From Parafrankia irregularis (GTDB taxonomy: Bacteria; Actinomycetota; Actinomycetes; Frankiales; Frankiaceae), in the NCBI RefSeq assembly GCF_001536285.1, contig NZ_FAOZ01000001.1, positions 310,001-374,000 of the forward strand: a stretch of DNA of 64,000 bases. The letters run 5' to 3'. Below the pieces are notes generated by a model, which searched no databases, was not told where the DNA came from, and was given only the letters and a program-made list of their open reading frames with translations. Below, one piece after another: positions 29,820 through 39,596 of the stretch. A program made the translations under genes and the position numbers. The first letter of the stretch is position 1. Each line of letters begins with the position of its first letter.

Positions 29820-31007
29820 ATGTTTCGATATTCCTTTCGCCGCACGGTCGCGACGAGAGAGCCGACCCAGAGTCCCAGCCGACTTCTACTCCTCGCGCCA
29901 TCCCAAGGTCTCGGCGGCGGCATCGAGCGGTACCTGGCGACCGTGGAGGAATGCCTCCGAGCCGGCGGAGTCGAGGTGCACCGGATCGATATGCTTCGCC
30001 CGGGGCAGAGCCTCACCGCAGCCCACAGAGTCCGCTTCGTTCTCCGAGTGATACGCACCGGCCTGCGACTGGGACGGATGGACTGCGTGATGACCGGCCA
30101 TCGCAACATGATCCCACTGGCAGCTGTGGTCGCGAAAATCGTGGGCGCCAGGACGGCCCCGATCGTATTTCACGGCAACGACATCTGGGAGCTGGGGCGG
30201 TCATATCGTGCCATGGTCTCTCGGAGCTCCACCCTTTCTCCTATCACCGTCAGTTCCTACAGCGCCGGGGCGTTGTCAACGCTCGGGCTCGCGCCGATTC
30301 TCCCGCCGGGTATCGCGCCCGCCTGGCGCACAACGCTCATCAAGGAGGGCCAGCAGCGAAGGGCACCGGCCGCCGTCCCAACAGTGCTGAGTGTGTTCCG
30401 ACTGCCAGCCTGGGAAGACAAGGGCCTGCCCGTCCTGGCCGAGGCACTGGCGGCAATCAGACAGCGCACGGGGCCGGTTCGGCTTGTTGTCGCGGGCCAC
30501 GGTCCGCAACCGAAGGCACTGCGGGACTTCGCCTCGGCTCATCCGGAGCTGGAACTGCATGAGAACCCCGATGACCATTTCCTTGCCAGCCTGTATGGCG
30601 AGGCCGATCTTTTCGCGCTGTGCACTCGCACCAGACCTCCGAGCACCGGCGAGGGCTACGGAATCGTGCTGCTCGAGGCCCAGCTCGCGGGATGTCCGGT
30701 AGTCGGTCCCGCATCCGGCGGATCATACGATGCGTATCACGACGGGCTGACGGGGCTGACGCCTGCAAACGAATCCAGTGAGGCCCTGGCTGCCGTACTG
30801 CTGGACCTGCTCACCAACAGGTCTCGCCTTGCTCGGATGAGCAGCCGCGCAGCCGAACTCGCGGCGGCCACAACTGATCCCGGCGAATACGCCCGAAGAG
30901 TCATCACCGCGCTTATCGGAGCTCCGCCGGCAGACAGTCAAGACCCCGATTTCCCCAAGCAGCGCACGGCCGCCGAACACCTGCTCGAGAGTAGCGTCCG
31001 AAGCTGA
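29820..31007 (+). CDS. Glycosyltransferase family 4
   Basis: A 395-residue GT-B enzyme. The acceptor domain starts LLLLAPSQGLGGGIERYLATVEECL; HRNMIPLAAVVAKIVG and VFHGNDIWELG follow; the donor domain has LSVFRLPAWEDKGLPVLAEAL, LVVAGHGPQPKAL and TGEGYGIVLLEAQLAGCPVVG with E-x7-E. AGGA lies about 9 bases upstream of the ATG. It is a single plus-strand gene between two minus-strand groups. The gene at 59386-60648 is a diverged copy (shared ADLFALCTRTR and LLEAQLAG blocks) that has lost the GGGIERY segment. Confidence 0.87.
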   Translation: MFRYSFRRTVATREPTQSPSRLLLLAPSQGLGGGIERYLATVEECLRAGGVEVHRIDMLRPGQSLTAAHRVRFVLRVIRTGLRLGRMDCVMTGHRNMIPLAAVVAKIVGARTAPIVFHGNDIWELGRSYRAMVSRSSTLSPITVSSYSAGALSTLGLAPILPPGIAPAWRTTLIKEGQQRRAPAAVPTVLSVFRLPAWEDKGLPVLAEALAAIRQRTGPVRLVVAGHGPQPKALRDFASAHPELELHENPDDHFLASLYGEADLFALCTRTRPPSTGEGYGIVLLEAQLAGCPVVGPASGGSYDAYHDGLTGLTPANESSEALAAVLLDLLTNRSRLARMSSRAAELAAATTDPGEYARRVITALIGAPPADSQDPDFPKQRTAAEHLLESSVRS

Positions 31008-31040
31008 TACCAGCTCAGTACGCCATCGTGATCGACCCGA

Positions 31041-31092
31041 CGTGCCGTGCCCGCCGTACCGGGAACCGTGCCGTGCCCGCCGTACCGGGAAC
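31041..31092. repeat. 26-bp tandem direct repeat, two units
   Basis: Two perfect 26-base copies sit head to tail (31041-31066 and 31067-31092), each beginning CGTGCCGTGCCCGCC and ending CCGGGAAC. They lie between the glycosyltransferase stop and the broken end of the IS5-type element, and may be a scar of insertion or deletion. Confidence 0.85.
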
Positions 31093-31123
31093 ACTGCCTG
31101 CCCCCGTTCTCGATCAGCTGGCT

Positions 31124-31167
31124 GCCGCTGTCACCGACGGTCGTCACCGGCCGTCGGTGACAGCGGC
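31124..31167. terminator. 17-bp hairpin at the broken end of the IS element
   Basis: A perfect 17-bp inverted repeat (31124-31140 with 31151-31167) with a 10-base loop, about 120 bases after the glycosyltransferase stop. It can terminate that transcript. It begins exactly where transposase homology ends, so it may instead be part of the junction left by the deletion. Confidence 0.55.
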
Positions 31168-31169
31168 CC

Positions 31170-31698
31170 GCGGCCCGCGCCGGGAACGGACCGCGGGGAT
31201 CCCGGTGACCAGCGGGGTCAGGGCGTGGCCGTCGTGAAGGTTCGCCGGAGACACCGGCGACCAGCGGGAGACCGGCGGCGTCGGTGAGCACATGCAGCTT
31301 CCAGCCGGCCTTGCCCCGGTCAACCGGACTCGGACCAGTCAGCGAGCCCCCTTCTTCGCCCGCACGCTCGCGGAGTCCACGATCGCCGAGGCCCAGTCCA
31401 CGTTCCCGGCGGCACCGTGCCGGTCAAGCACCGCCCGATGCAGCCGGGGCCACAACCCGGCCCGGGTCCAGGCCTGGAACCGACGATGCGCCGTCGGCAC
31501 ACTCACGCCGAACGACGGCGGCAGATCCCGCCACGCACAGCCCGACGTCAGCACGTACACCACCGCCGTGAGCACCGCCCGCTCCTCCGCCGGAGCCGTC
31601 CCCCCGCCCTGCGGACGCGGCGTGAAGGGGGGCAACAGAGGCTCCACGAGCTCCCAGAGCTCGTCCGGTACCAGCCGCAGGGCAAGGCGGTCACTCAC
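31170..31698 (-). pseudogene. IS5-family transposase remnant, frameshifted and truncated
   Basis: Reading on the minus strand from the ATG at 31698, 119 residues match the N-terminal half of IS5/IS427-type transposases (LVPDELWELVEPLLPPF, VYVLTSGCAWRDLPPSFGVS, TAHRRFQAWTRAGLW, DSASVRAKKG). The frame stops at 31339, but the next part, LTGPSPVDRGKAGWKLHVLTDAAGLPLV, continues in another frame across AAGAAGGGGG. That shift may be the natural orfA/orfB frameshift of these elements. A second shift, after GVSG, restores NLHDGHALTPLVTGIPAVRSRRGPR in yet another frame and is a true disabling mutation. Homology ends near 31170, so the rest of the catalytic domain is missing. Not functional. Confidence 0.85.
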
Positions 31699-31747
31699 CC
31701 CTCAGATCATGCAAGAAGATCCACTACACCCACGCGAGACACGCTCT
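31170..31747. mobile_element. Decayed IS5/IS427-type insertion sequence
   Basis: It contains the transposase remnant. The end upstream of the transposase is near 31747, where the minus strand reads AGAGCGTGTCTCGCG, similar to the GAGCGTGT-type tips of actinobacterial IS5-group elements; TAA next to it fits the usual TNA target. The other end is lost in the deletion near 31170. The boundaries are estimates. Confidence 0.6.
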
Positions 31748-32050
31748 AAACTGCGTTGGATGTTGACAAAATGGAGAAGACAAGCCGCTCCCAATCACGC
31801 GTTTCCACGGGAAAGAATATATCCAGTTAACGTCGGGTAGCCGGGGGATCTCACCCCCGGGGCTACCCCGGCTCCCGGCATGACGATCTCTCGTCACCGG
31901 GCTCCTGTCATCCCGTACGTGAGGATTCCGCGGCCCGTGACCACCGGGCGAAGAGCAGCGTGCACACGCCTGGTCACGAAGGAACTCACCAGCGCTTTCT
32001 CATACATGGACGCGTCAACGCCACCACTGGGAACCCCGGTGCGCGGCCGG
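31699..32050. other. Gap between IS remnant and FkbM gene
   Basis: 352 bases with no gene. It holds the probable IS tip (to about 31747), a somewhat AT-rich stretch around 31760-31830 and a hairpin (31835-31868). Confidence 0.5.
31835..31868. terminator. Bulged GC-rich hairpin
   Basis: GGGTAG plus CCGGGGG (31835-31847) pairs with CCCCCGG and CTACCC (31854-31868), leaving a two-base GG bulge and a six-base loop. It lies about 180 bases beyond the stop of the minus-strand FkbM gene and could end that operon. Confidence 0.45.
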
Positions 32051-32833
32051 CTATCCTCGGACGAGAGCCACCACCGGTCCATGCCGTTCCACCACCCTCA
32101 GCCCTGCCATCCGAGCCGCGTCGATAAGGTCCGTCGGGGCCACGACTTTCCCGCCGAAGCTGGTCTCATGCAACTCGATCACCGCTCGCCGGCATCCCTC
32201 CAGCGAGCCGGGGTCACCCAGCAGATAGGACGCCTCGCCACCCTCGATGTCCGAGACGAGGTCGAAATCGTCGATCCGATGTCTGGCCAGGATCTCCCGC
32301 AGCGTTGTGGACGGAACGGTGATCTCGCCGCCACTGAGCCCGTTATCGTTATCCGCCACACGCGAGCACTGGGCGCTCGCCGCGAGTTGGAACGGCACGG
32401 GCCCGGTCCGTTCGGTCACTGCCGCGTTTTCGACCTCAAGCGCGATATCGTGCCGGTAGCGAATCGCACGCCGACGTAGACCGTCGACGAGATGCGGGTT
32501 TGCCTCAAGGCACACCAACCGCCCACCTGTGCCCAGCACGGATGCGATGTGCGCGGTGGTGATCCCAAGGCTGGAACCGAGCTCAACCACAGTCCGCGCA
32601 TCCTGGAGATGGCGGCGGATCATGCGTATCTCTGCGCTCTCGTATGTTCTCCAAAACATCTCCGCACGGACCTGTGGCGTGAATTCTGGATCACTCACAT
32701 CGAACAACAGACCGTGATTGCGTATCCTGTTCCGAGTCGCGACCGAGACGATGTGCCCCATCGTCGGCCTGGTTAGCACACGCGCCACCTTGATCTTTAC
32801 TCGAGGTGTCGCGGTCAGGTAGTTCGATGCCAT
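32051..32833 (-). CDS. FkbM-like methyltransferase, second
   Basis: A 260-residue SAM-dependent methyltransferase. Motif I is TVVELGSSLGITTAHIASVLG (about residues 80-101), with RLVCLEANPHLVDGL next and the FkbM-type block DFDLVSDIEGGEASYLLGD, then AVIELHETSFGG. The usual KIDVEG is SDIEGG here. Likely substrate is a sugar of the glycan. The ATG has GGAG 3 bases upstream, with GGGGAG further up. It follows the family 4 glycosyltransferase (66-base gap) on the same strand and ends the operon that starts at the sugar-phosphate transferase. Confidence 0.82.
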   Translation of the reverse strand: MASNYLTATPRVKIKVARVLTRPTMGHIVSVATRNRIRNHGLLFDVSDPEFTPQVRAEMFWRTYESAEIRMIRRHLQDARTVVELGSSLGITTAHIASVLGTGGRLVCLEANPHLVDGLRRRAIRYRHDIALEVENAAVTERTGPVPFQLAASAQCSRVADNDNGLSGGEITVPSTTLREILARHRIDDFDLVSDIEGGEASYLLGDPGSLEGCRRAVIELHETSFGGKVVAPTDLIDAARMAGLRVVERHGPVVALVRG

Positions 32834-32899
32834 TGACTCCAGTCTCCCCTGTCGACCGGCAACACCGGCGCATTGAGTGAAGGTGCACCTGTCGAGATA

Positions 32900-34210
32900 T
32901 CAGATCTGCGCACTGCTCACCGATGAAAACGCCCGGACGAATCCTTCCACGGTCGCATCGATGCCGATCTCCGAGGCAATATTTGTGGATTCCTTGGACA
33001 TTCTTTTCAGGTCTTCTGGTCTCCTGCTCAGATCGTCGAGGATTCGGGCGAGGTGCTGGACGTCCCCAACCGGATAGACGACGCCGTTTCGTCCAGACCG
33101 GACGTCGTCGGTCGCTCCGACCGAGCCCACCCTGTCCGTGGTGATAACCGGGAGGCCGCACAGCACCGCCTCCTTGATTGCCAGCGGATGCGCATCCTGT
33201 TCGGCTGGGTGCAGGCAGACATCCGCGGCCGCATAAAGCTTCGGCAAACGTTCCTGGTCGGCGAATCCGACGAGCCGCAGGGCGCCGTCCAGCTCCGTCG
33301 CGGCCGCCTCCAGGTGCGGCCGCAGTTCCCCGTCGCCCGCCAGCACCGCAACAATCGGAGTGCCGCCCGCTCCGGCCGACCTCACCGGAGCAGCCGTACC
33401 CACTGAATGCACTGGAACCTGTGAACGCGCCCAGTCCGGCGTGACGCGCGCGGTCGCGGGTGAGCCCGCCGCGATGACGCGCAGCGCGCCCGCGATGTCC
33501 AGTGGGCGCTTGCGCTGCACCAGCTTGCCGACGAAAAGAGCTACGAACGCGTCATCGTCGATAGCCAGTTCGGCGCGCACGGCGGCCCGGTGTTCCGCCC
33601 GTCTGAACAGCGCGGTCCGGAAGCTTTCCTCGTCGGTCGGGTATGGGGTCCGGAACATCCTGTTCCGCGGCACACCATAGTGTGCAAGGTAGGCCTCGTT
33701 GTTGTCACCGATAGTGGCGAATCCGCGGAACAGCCGGAGCAAGGGTGGCAACGCGAGCCGCTTCGCGGCCCGTACCGGAAGTCTCCGTGGGCCGAGCAGC
33801 TCGCTGTCGCTGTACATGAGGGCTGGTACTCCACGCAAACGACACCACGCGATCGCCGCGAGGGCATACGCATGCATGTACCCGTGGACGAGGACACATT
33901 CCGGACGGAATTCATCGAGCCGCCGCAGGAGTTGCCGGGCAGCCTTCCGGCAACGATTTGGAGAGCGCCAGTCAATCCCCGGATCAAGATCCGCAACGAA
34001 CTCGTGTGGGTACCCGGATGTGATCGTCGAATCCCACTGAACAGTGATTCCGAACCCGTCGTCATGGTAGCTGTCGAGTCCTGCCCGGGACATGAACATG
34101 ACCCGTAGGTCGACGCACCGTCCGGCCAGCGCCCGATAAAAGGGCGCGAAATGCTGGATCGGGTGCGAGACGACGACCGCAACTCTCGGCGGATCGTGGG
34201 GACGCAACAT
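32900..34210 (-). CDS. Glycosyltransferase family 4
   Basis: A 436-residue GT-B enzyme. The N domain starts VAVVVSHPIQHFAPFYRALAGR, with VLVHGYMHAYALAAIAWC and ATIGDNNEAYLAHYGVPRNRMFRTPYPTDE; the donor domain has FVALFVGKLVQRKRPLD, VAVLAGDGELRPHLE and EQDAHPLAIKEAVLCGLPVITTD. The first catalytic Glu of the E-x7-E pair is Asp here (D-AHPLAIK-E). AGGAGGA lies about 11 bases upstream of the ATG. An Ala/Thr/Pro insert at about 255-285 breaks the donor domain. Confidence 0.83.
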   Translation of the reverse strand: MLRPHDPPRVAVVVSHPIQHFAPFYRALAGRCVDLRVMFMSRAGLDSYHDDGFGITVQWDSTITSGYPHEFVADLDPGIDWRSPNRCRKAARQLLRRLDEFRPECVLVHGYMHAYALAAIAWCRLRGVPALMYSDSELLGPRRLPVRAAKRLALPPLLRLFRGFATIGDNNEAYLAHYGVPRNRMFRTPYPTDEESFRTALFRRAEHRAAVRAELAIDDDAFVALFVGKLVQRKRPLDIAGALRVIAAGSPATARVTPDWARSQVPVHSVGTAAPVRSAGAGGTPIVAVLAGDGELRPHLEAAATELDGALRLVGFADQERLPKLYAAADVCLHPAEQDAHPLAIKEAVLCGLPVITTDRVGSVGATDDVRSGRNGVVYPVGDVQHLARILDDLSRRPEDLKRMSKESTNIASEIGIDATVEGFVRAFSSVSSAQI

Positions 34211-34526
34211 TGTTCGACGTATCCTCCTAGTCCCCCCGACCTTCCTGGAAAGCGGACCTCGGCCGGTATGGCCGCAGAATCACACTCACCACGGAGATCC
34301 TCGTATCGCTGGATCCAGCCGCATGCGGCGGCAGATGGCGAAATCGTGACGGCCAGCCCGACAGAAGTCAAACTCCGTGGTTGTCATGTCGCCAGCGCAC
34401 CGGCAAAATTCCCGCCAGCAGTATATTGCAGCCGGCACGCCGCAAATCTTGGTCCATGGGGCACCGGACGCAGCATCACGACAAATCCTCAGCCAGTCCT
34501 GCCCCGGACAGTCAGCAGGTCCGCCG
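34211..34526. other. Intergenic gap inside the glycan locus
   Basis: 316 bases between the family 4 glycosyltransferase and the UDP-glucuronate decarboxylase gene. I see no gene, no clear fragment and no strong hairpin. Confidence 0.45.
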
Positions 34527-35534
34527 TTACGACTGCGGCGACGACGCAGGCTGATCGAGACTTCTCCGCGGGTGGGGCATGTGCGCGGCCTCGGCCCGCT
34601 GCTCGGAGAGTTCGGCTCGGAACCAGTCGATGGTCCGGCCAAGGCCATCCCGAATGTCCACAACGGGTGCCCAGCCCAGCTCCGCGCGAGCCCGCGTGAT
34701 GTCTGGCCGACGGATCAACGGATCGTCACCTGGGCGGGGCGTGAAGGTGATCGGAAGATCCACACCGCATACCTCGATAACGAGACGGGCCAGGTCCAGA
34801 ATGCTCATCTCGTGGGGATTTCCGATGTTCAGTGGTCCGGCCATGGTGCCGGCCAGGACCCGTATCACGCCTTCCACCAGATCGTCGACATAGCAGACTG
34901 ACCGTGTCTGCGTTCCGTCGCCGGTGACCGTCAGCGCCTGCCCGGTCAGGGCCTGGGTGACGAAGGTCGGAATCGCCCGGCCGTCGTCCGGACGCATCCG
35001 CGGGCCGTAGGTGTTGAAGATCCGGACTATCGCGGTATCCAGGTCCTGGGCCACCCTATACGCCGAAACAAGCGCCTCGGCGTATCTTTTCGCCTCGTCA
35101 TACATGCTGCGCGGACCGATCGGATTCACGTTGCCCCAGTACTCCTCCGGCTGTGGATGCACCTGCGGGTCGCCGTAGACCTCGGAGGTCGAGGCCAGGA
35201 TGAACCGGGCACCTTTGCGACCGGCGGCCTCAAGGGCGTTGAGCGTGCCGAGAGCACCCACCTTAAGCGTTTCCAAGGGAAACCTTTGGTAGTCGACGGG
35301 AGATGCCGGCGAGGCGAAGTGGAGAACGGCGTCGACCGGGCCGGGCACGTCGATCGCCGCAGTAATGTCCTCACAGCGAAAGTCGAAGTGGGGATGATCC
35401 ACAAGGTGCGCGATGTTTGCCATTTTCCCGGTCAGGAGGCTGTCCAGACACACCACCGCATCGCCCAGTTCGAGCAGGCGGTCACACAGATGACTGCCGA
35501 CAAATCCGGCACCTCCGGTAACAACGACACGCAT
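34527..35534 (-). CDS. UDP-glucuronate decarboxylase (UDP-xylose synthase) family SDR
   Basis: A 335-residue extended SDR. The Rossmann motif [10 protein letters not shown] opens the protein; [51 protein letters not shown] (with catalytic Tyr-x3-Lys) and [16 protein letters not shown] are the hallmarks of UXS enzymes, which turn UDP-GlcA into UDP-xylose. UDP-4-keto-pentose formation is an alternative. I chose the ATG at 35534 (GAAGGGG about 7 bases upstream), since homologues begin at MRVVVTGG. No UDP-glucose dehydrogenase is in the window, so UDP-GlcA must come from elsewhere. The last 25 residues are unstructured. Confidence 0.88.
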   Translation of the reverse strand: MRVVVTGGAGFVGSHLCDRLLELGDAVVCLDSLLTGKMANIAHLVDHPHFDFRCEDITAAIDVPGPVDAVLHFASPASPVDYQRFPLETLKVGALGTLNALEAAGRKGARFILASTSEVYGDPQVHPQPEEYWGNVNPIGPRSMYDEAKRYAEALVSAYRVAQDLDTAIVRIFNTYGPRMRPDDGRAIPTFVTQALTGQALTVTGDGTQTRSVCYVDDLVEGVIRVLAGTMAGPLNIGNPHEMSILDLARLVIEVCGVDLPITFTPRPGDDPLIRRPDITRARAELGWAPVVDIRDGLGRTIDWFRAELSEQRAEAAHMPHPRRSLDQPASSPQS

Positions 35535-35858
35535 GGGAGTACCCCTTCCCTTTCTCACCGAGTGGTGATCGTGCACCAACTGGCTGCCGTGTGCCGATCC
35601 CTGGTCGGTGACGCCACCGTGGCCGCCTGATCCTGGGCGGAATGCCGGATCGGTCAGCAGAAACGGAGAGAAGCGCCCGAGTTACCGGAAGCCGCGTCCG
35701 ACAATAGCTGCGACGCCACTGTGAATCCACGACATCGCACTGCACGTTTTCACCGGCCGAAATATGCCGCGCCGCCCTCTCCGCCCGCCTTGCCTAGCTG
35801 AACCGCGGGGTGGCCGCCAGCGCGCCGACGGTTTGACGTGCCCATGCCGTGTAACGCC
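35535..35858. other. Intergenic gap
   Basis: 324 bases between the decarboxylase start and the DegT aminotransferase stop. No gene or clear element seen; presumably holds the decarboxylase promoter. Confidence 0.45.
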
Positions 35859-37123
<1,265 letters not shown>

Positions 37124-37127
<4 letters not shown>

Positions 37128-37996
37128 GCGACGCCTCCGGCCAGCACACGCGGCGGTGGGTGCTGGCCGTCTCCGGTCCGGTCAGCGCTCAGGGGCGCAA
37201 CGGTGCGCGGGTGGCCGCGACGCCGGCGAGGATGCGATCCGGCCGCTTGCCCGCAGCGGCATCCGCCCTCGCCCTGGCAGCTCCCGAAGTCCTGGGTGAC
37301 GCCGTCGGCGCCGTAGGTGCCGGCACCAGCCACCGCCGTCAACAGGGCACGCCAGAGGATGACGAGGTCGAGACGCAGGCTCCAGTTGTCGATGTACCAC
37401 AGGTCCAGTTCGATCCGGCGATCCCAGCAGATCTGGTTCCGGCCGTTGACCTGGGCCCAGCCGGCGATTCCCGGGTGCGCCCGGAGCCGGCCCATCTGTC
37501 TGGCGGAGTATCGATCCACCTGGCTTCGTACCGTCGGCCGGGGCCCGACCAGGCTCATCTGCCCAGCCAGCACGTTGAACAGCTGGGGCAGCTCGTCGAT
37601 GCTCGCCCGGCGGAGCACGCGCCCGACTCTGGTTGTCCTCGGGTCGTTTCGCCCGGCCAGCAGCCCGAGTCCGGCTTGCTCGGTTCCTACCGTCATCGTC
37701 CGCAGTTTGAGCATCGTGAACGGTTCACCGGCGACGCCGACTCGCTCCTGCCTGAACAGCACCGGGCCGCCGTCGTCCACCTTGATGGCAGCCGCGGCGA
37801 AGGTCAGCACAGGCATGGCCACAGCGAGGCCCGCCAGGGATCCAACGATGTCGACTGCCCGTTTCACGCCTGGAAGGGGCACCTGCTCGACGGATGGGGA
37901 GGACCATCCGGCGGAGGGCTGCGTGGCCAGGTCCGCCGGCGACGCCGGAGGAGGCGCTGAGCGCTGCCGAGGTATCGCGACCGTAGTCATGTCCAC
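37124..37996 (-). CDS. Undecaprenyl-phosphate sugar phosphotransferase (WbaP/PglC-type)
   Basis: A 290-residue monotopic phosphoglycosyl transferase. A re-entrant membrane helix (VDIVGSLAGLAVAMPVLTFAAAA, about 48-70) is followed by LFRQERVGVAGEPFTMLKLRTM, the catalytic Asp-Glu pair in RRASIDELPQLFNVLAGQMSLVGPRP, and HPGIAGWAQVNGR. It attaches a sugar-1-phosphate to undecaprenyl phosphate, so the locus has a second initiation route beside the WecA-like enzyme at 13875. The start may be GTG at 37996 or ATG at 37990. The C-terminal 60 residues are Cys/Arg/Gly-rich and unlike the family. First gene of its operon. Confidence 0.9.
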
Positions 37997-38004
37997 ATGC
38001 GAAA

Positions 38005-38019
38005 CTTACTATGAGTAAG
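38005..38019. promoter_or_regulatory. Palindrome over a candidate promoter
   Basis: CTTACT-ATG-AGTAAG (6-bp arms) lies in the 129-base divergent spacer. It overlaps the -10 of the candidate minus-strand promoter (38006-38035), so a protein bound here would block that operon. Two further symmetrical sites are close by: GGTGA...TCACC at about 38055-38075 and CCAC-ACGTA-GTGG. Confidence 0.4.
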
Positions 38020-38035
38020 ATCATTGTTACGTCAA
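38006..38035 (-). promoter_or_regulatory. Candidate promoter of the sugar-phosphotransferase operon
   Basis: On the minus strand TTGACG (38030-38035), an 18-base spacer and TAGTAA (38006-38011) form a good -35/-10 pair. The predicted start point falls at or within a few bases of the GTG at 37996, so the mRNA may have almost no leader, which is common in actinobacteria. Confidence 0.45.
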
Positions 38036-38051
38036 GGGGCCGCTGTACTCT
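38024..38051 (+). promoter_or_regulatory. Candidate promoter for the acyltransferase at 38126
   Basis: TTGTTA (38024-38029) and TACTCT (38046-38051) with a 16-base spacer read toward the plus-strand gene. It is weaker than the minus-strand pair and overlaps it, so the two could compete. Confidence 0.3.
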
Positions 38052-38125
38052 AACGGTGAGTCACTTTGAATCACCACACGTAGTGGCAACCGTCCTGGGG
38101 ACGCGGCACCGGCCGTGCGGAGGGG

Positions 38126-38914
38126 ATGAGAACATTGCACCGAGCCCGACTTTTCCGCGCGAGGGCGGCATCGGATGCCGCACCCACCGCCGGCCTCGCG
38201 GCCGGCTACGCGCGCCTCATCCAGCGCGGCTCCCGCTGCGCCGCCCTGGTCGCCTCCTGGAGCAGGATCATCCTGGTGCGGATGACGCAGCCCGGAATCC
38301 AGGTGGGGTTCGACTCCTTCATCGGGCCCGGCTGCACGATCCGCTGCGCTCCCCGCGGCACGATGGTCCTCCGGCGTACCGTCCTCATCCGGAATGTCCA
38401 GCTCGAGGCCGCCGACGGAGCGCGCCTCACCCTCGACACGGCCGTTCTCGGCGCCCACTGTGTGGTCGTGGCCCGCCAGCGGGTGGTCGTCGGCGCCGGC
38501 AGCCTGCTGGCCGAGATGAGCGTGGTCCGCGACCAGGACCACGTGGTCGGCCCCGGTATCCAGGGCACCGCGATGCTGTTCGCCGCGGCGCCGGTGACGC
38601 TCGGGCGCAACGTTTGGCTTGGCGCGAAGGCCACTGTGCTGCGGGGCGTGACCATCGGCGACGATGCGGTGGTCGGCGCGGGCGCGGTGGTGACCAGAGA
38701 CGTACCACTCGGGGCCAGGGTCGGAGGCGTGCCAGCGGTGCCGTTGGACACGTCTCGCCGCGATGCCGCGCCTGCCGGTGAGCGGACCGATGTCGCCGCC
38801 GCAGTCCCGGCCACGGCTGCCGCCCCGGTCGTTCTGCCTGCGCCGCGCTCCGCGGTGCAGCCGATCCCCCCGGGCGAGCCGGCTCCGCGAGAGCCCCACA
38901 CCCGGACTCGGTGA
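38126..38914 (+). CDS. Left-handed beta-helix acyltransferase
   Basis: A 262-residue protein of the hexapeptide acyltransferase superfamily. The beta-helix runs from about residue 55 to 205; the clearest turns are [50 protein letters not shown], the usual end of LbetaH sugar O-acetyltransferases. The expected catalytic His region around [12 protein letters not shown] contains a His. It probably acetylates a hydroxyl of the glycan or a precursor. The start is uncertain: GGAGGGG abuts the ATG at 38126 (2-base gap), while a TTG at 38135 would be better spaced. The last 55 residues are Ala/Pro-rich. Confidence 0.78.
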   Translation: MRTLHRARLFRARAASDAAPTAGLAAGYARLIQRGSRCAALVASWSRIILVRMTQPGIQVGFDSFIGPGCTIRCAPRGTMVLRRTVLIRNVQLEAADGARLTLDTAVLGAHCVVVARQRVVVGAGSLLAEMSVVRDQDHVVGPGIQGTAMLFAAAPVTLGRNVWLGAKATVLRGVTIGDDAVVGAGAVVTRDVPLGARVGGVPAVPLDTSRRDAAPAGERTDVAAAVPATAAAPVVLPAPRSAVQPIPPGEPAPREPHTRTR

Positions 38915-39001
38915 CACGGAAGAACCTCACACCGTGAGCACCCCGACCCGGGCGGCGGGTGGGTCAGCCGGGAGGGTCGCTGACCCGCGGCCCGCCCGGC
39001 G

Positions 39002-39595
39002 TCAGCGGTGCTCGAACAGCTCCTGCAGCCGCCGGTGCTTCTCCTGCTCGGGCAGCAGGCCGGTACCCACCGAGGCGGCGAGAGTACGGGCGCGGAAGTC
39101 CGCAGCGGATCCCACGACCCGCGCCGGCACCCCGGCCACCACCGACCCCGCAGGGACATCCCGGTTCACCAGCGCACGCGCGCCGATCACGACCTCGTCA
39201 CCGATGGTCACCCCGGGCATGATGAGCGCACCGAGACCGATGAAGACGTTCGACCCAACGGTGATCGGGGCGACGACGTCTGCCTCGGGATGATCGTCAC
39301 GCAGAACCCAGACGGCCCCGTCGTGGGTCACGAACCTGACCTCGGCCGCGACCACCACGTGGTCACCGAGGCGGATCAGGTACGGCTCACTACCGAATGT
39401 CGACCCGGTGACGCCGATCAGCCGGCAACGGTCACCCAGGCGTACCCCGATCCGCCGGGCGTAGCCGATCGGATCCGTCCGCTGCTGGTAGCGCAGGTGA
39501 AGGGCGGCCGGGGCCCGGCGGACGATGCCGACGAGGCCGTCAATCCCGTGCTTCGGGCGCTGGTACCCATGCTCGGTCACTGCCTGTGCTCCCAT
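39002..39595 (-). CDS. Left-handed beta-helix acyltransferase, second
   Basis: A 197-residue LbetaH protein. Hexapeptide turns cover about residues 45-155: EPYLIRLGDHVVVAAEVRFVTHDGAVWVLRD, with the catalytic-type His, then APITVGSNVFIGLGALIMPGVTIGDEVVIGARALVNRDVPAGSVVAGVPARVVG. It likely O-acetylates a sugar. The ATG at 39595 begins one base after the stop of the preceding glycosyltransferase gene, so I prefer it to the longer upstream frame. It is the last gene of the minus-strand group 39002-47561. Confidence 0.85.
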   Translation of the reverse strand: MGAQAVTEHGYQRPKHGIDGLVGIVRRAPAALHLRYQQRTDPIGYARRIGVRLGDRCRLIGVTGSTFGSEPYLIRLGDHVVVAAEVRFVTHDGAVWVLRDDHPEADVVAPITVGSNVFIGLGALIMPGVTIGDEVVIGARALVNRDVPAGSVVAGVPARVVGSAADFRARTLAASVGTGLLPEQEKHRRLQELFEHR

Positions 39596-39596
39596 C

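Noticed and set aside
34286-34663. Open frame in the gap before the decarboxylase gene
   Set aside because: Cys/Arg-rich product with no family match; half of it overlaps the end of the decarboxylase gene on the same strand in another frame.
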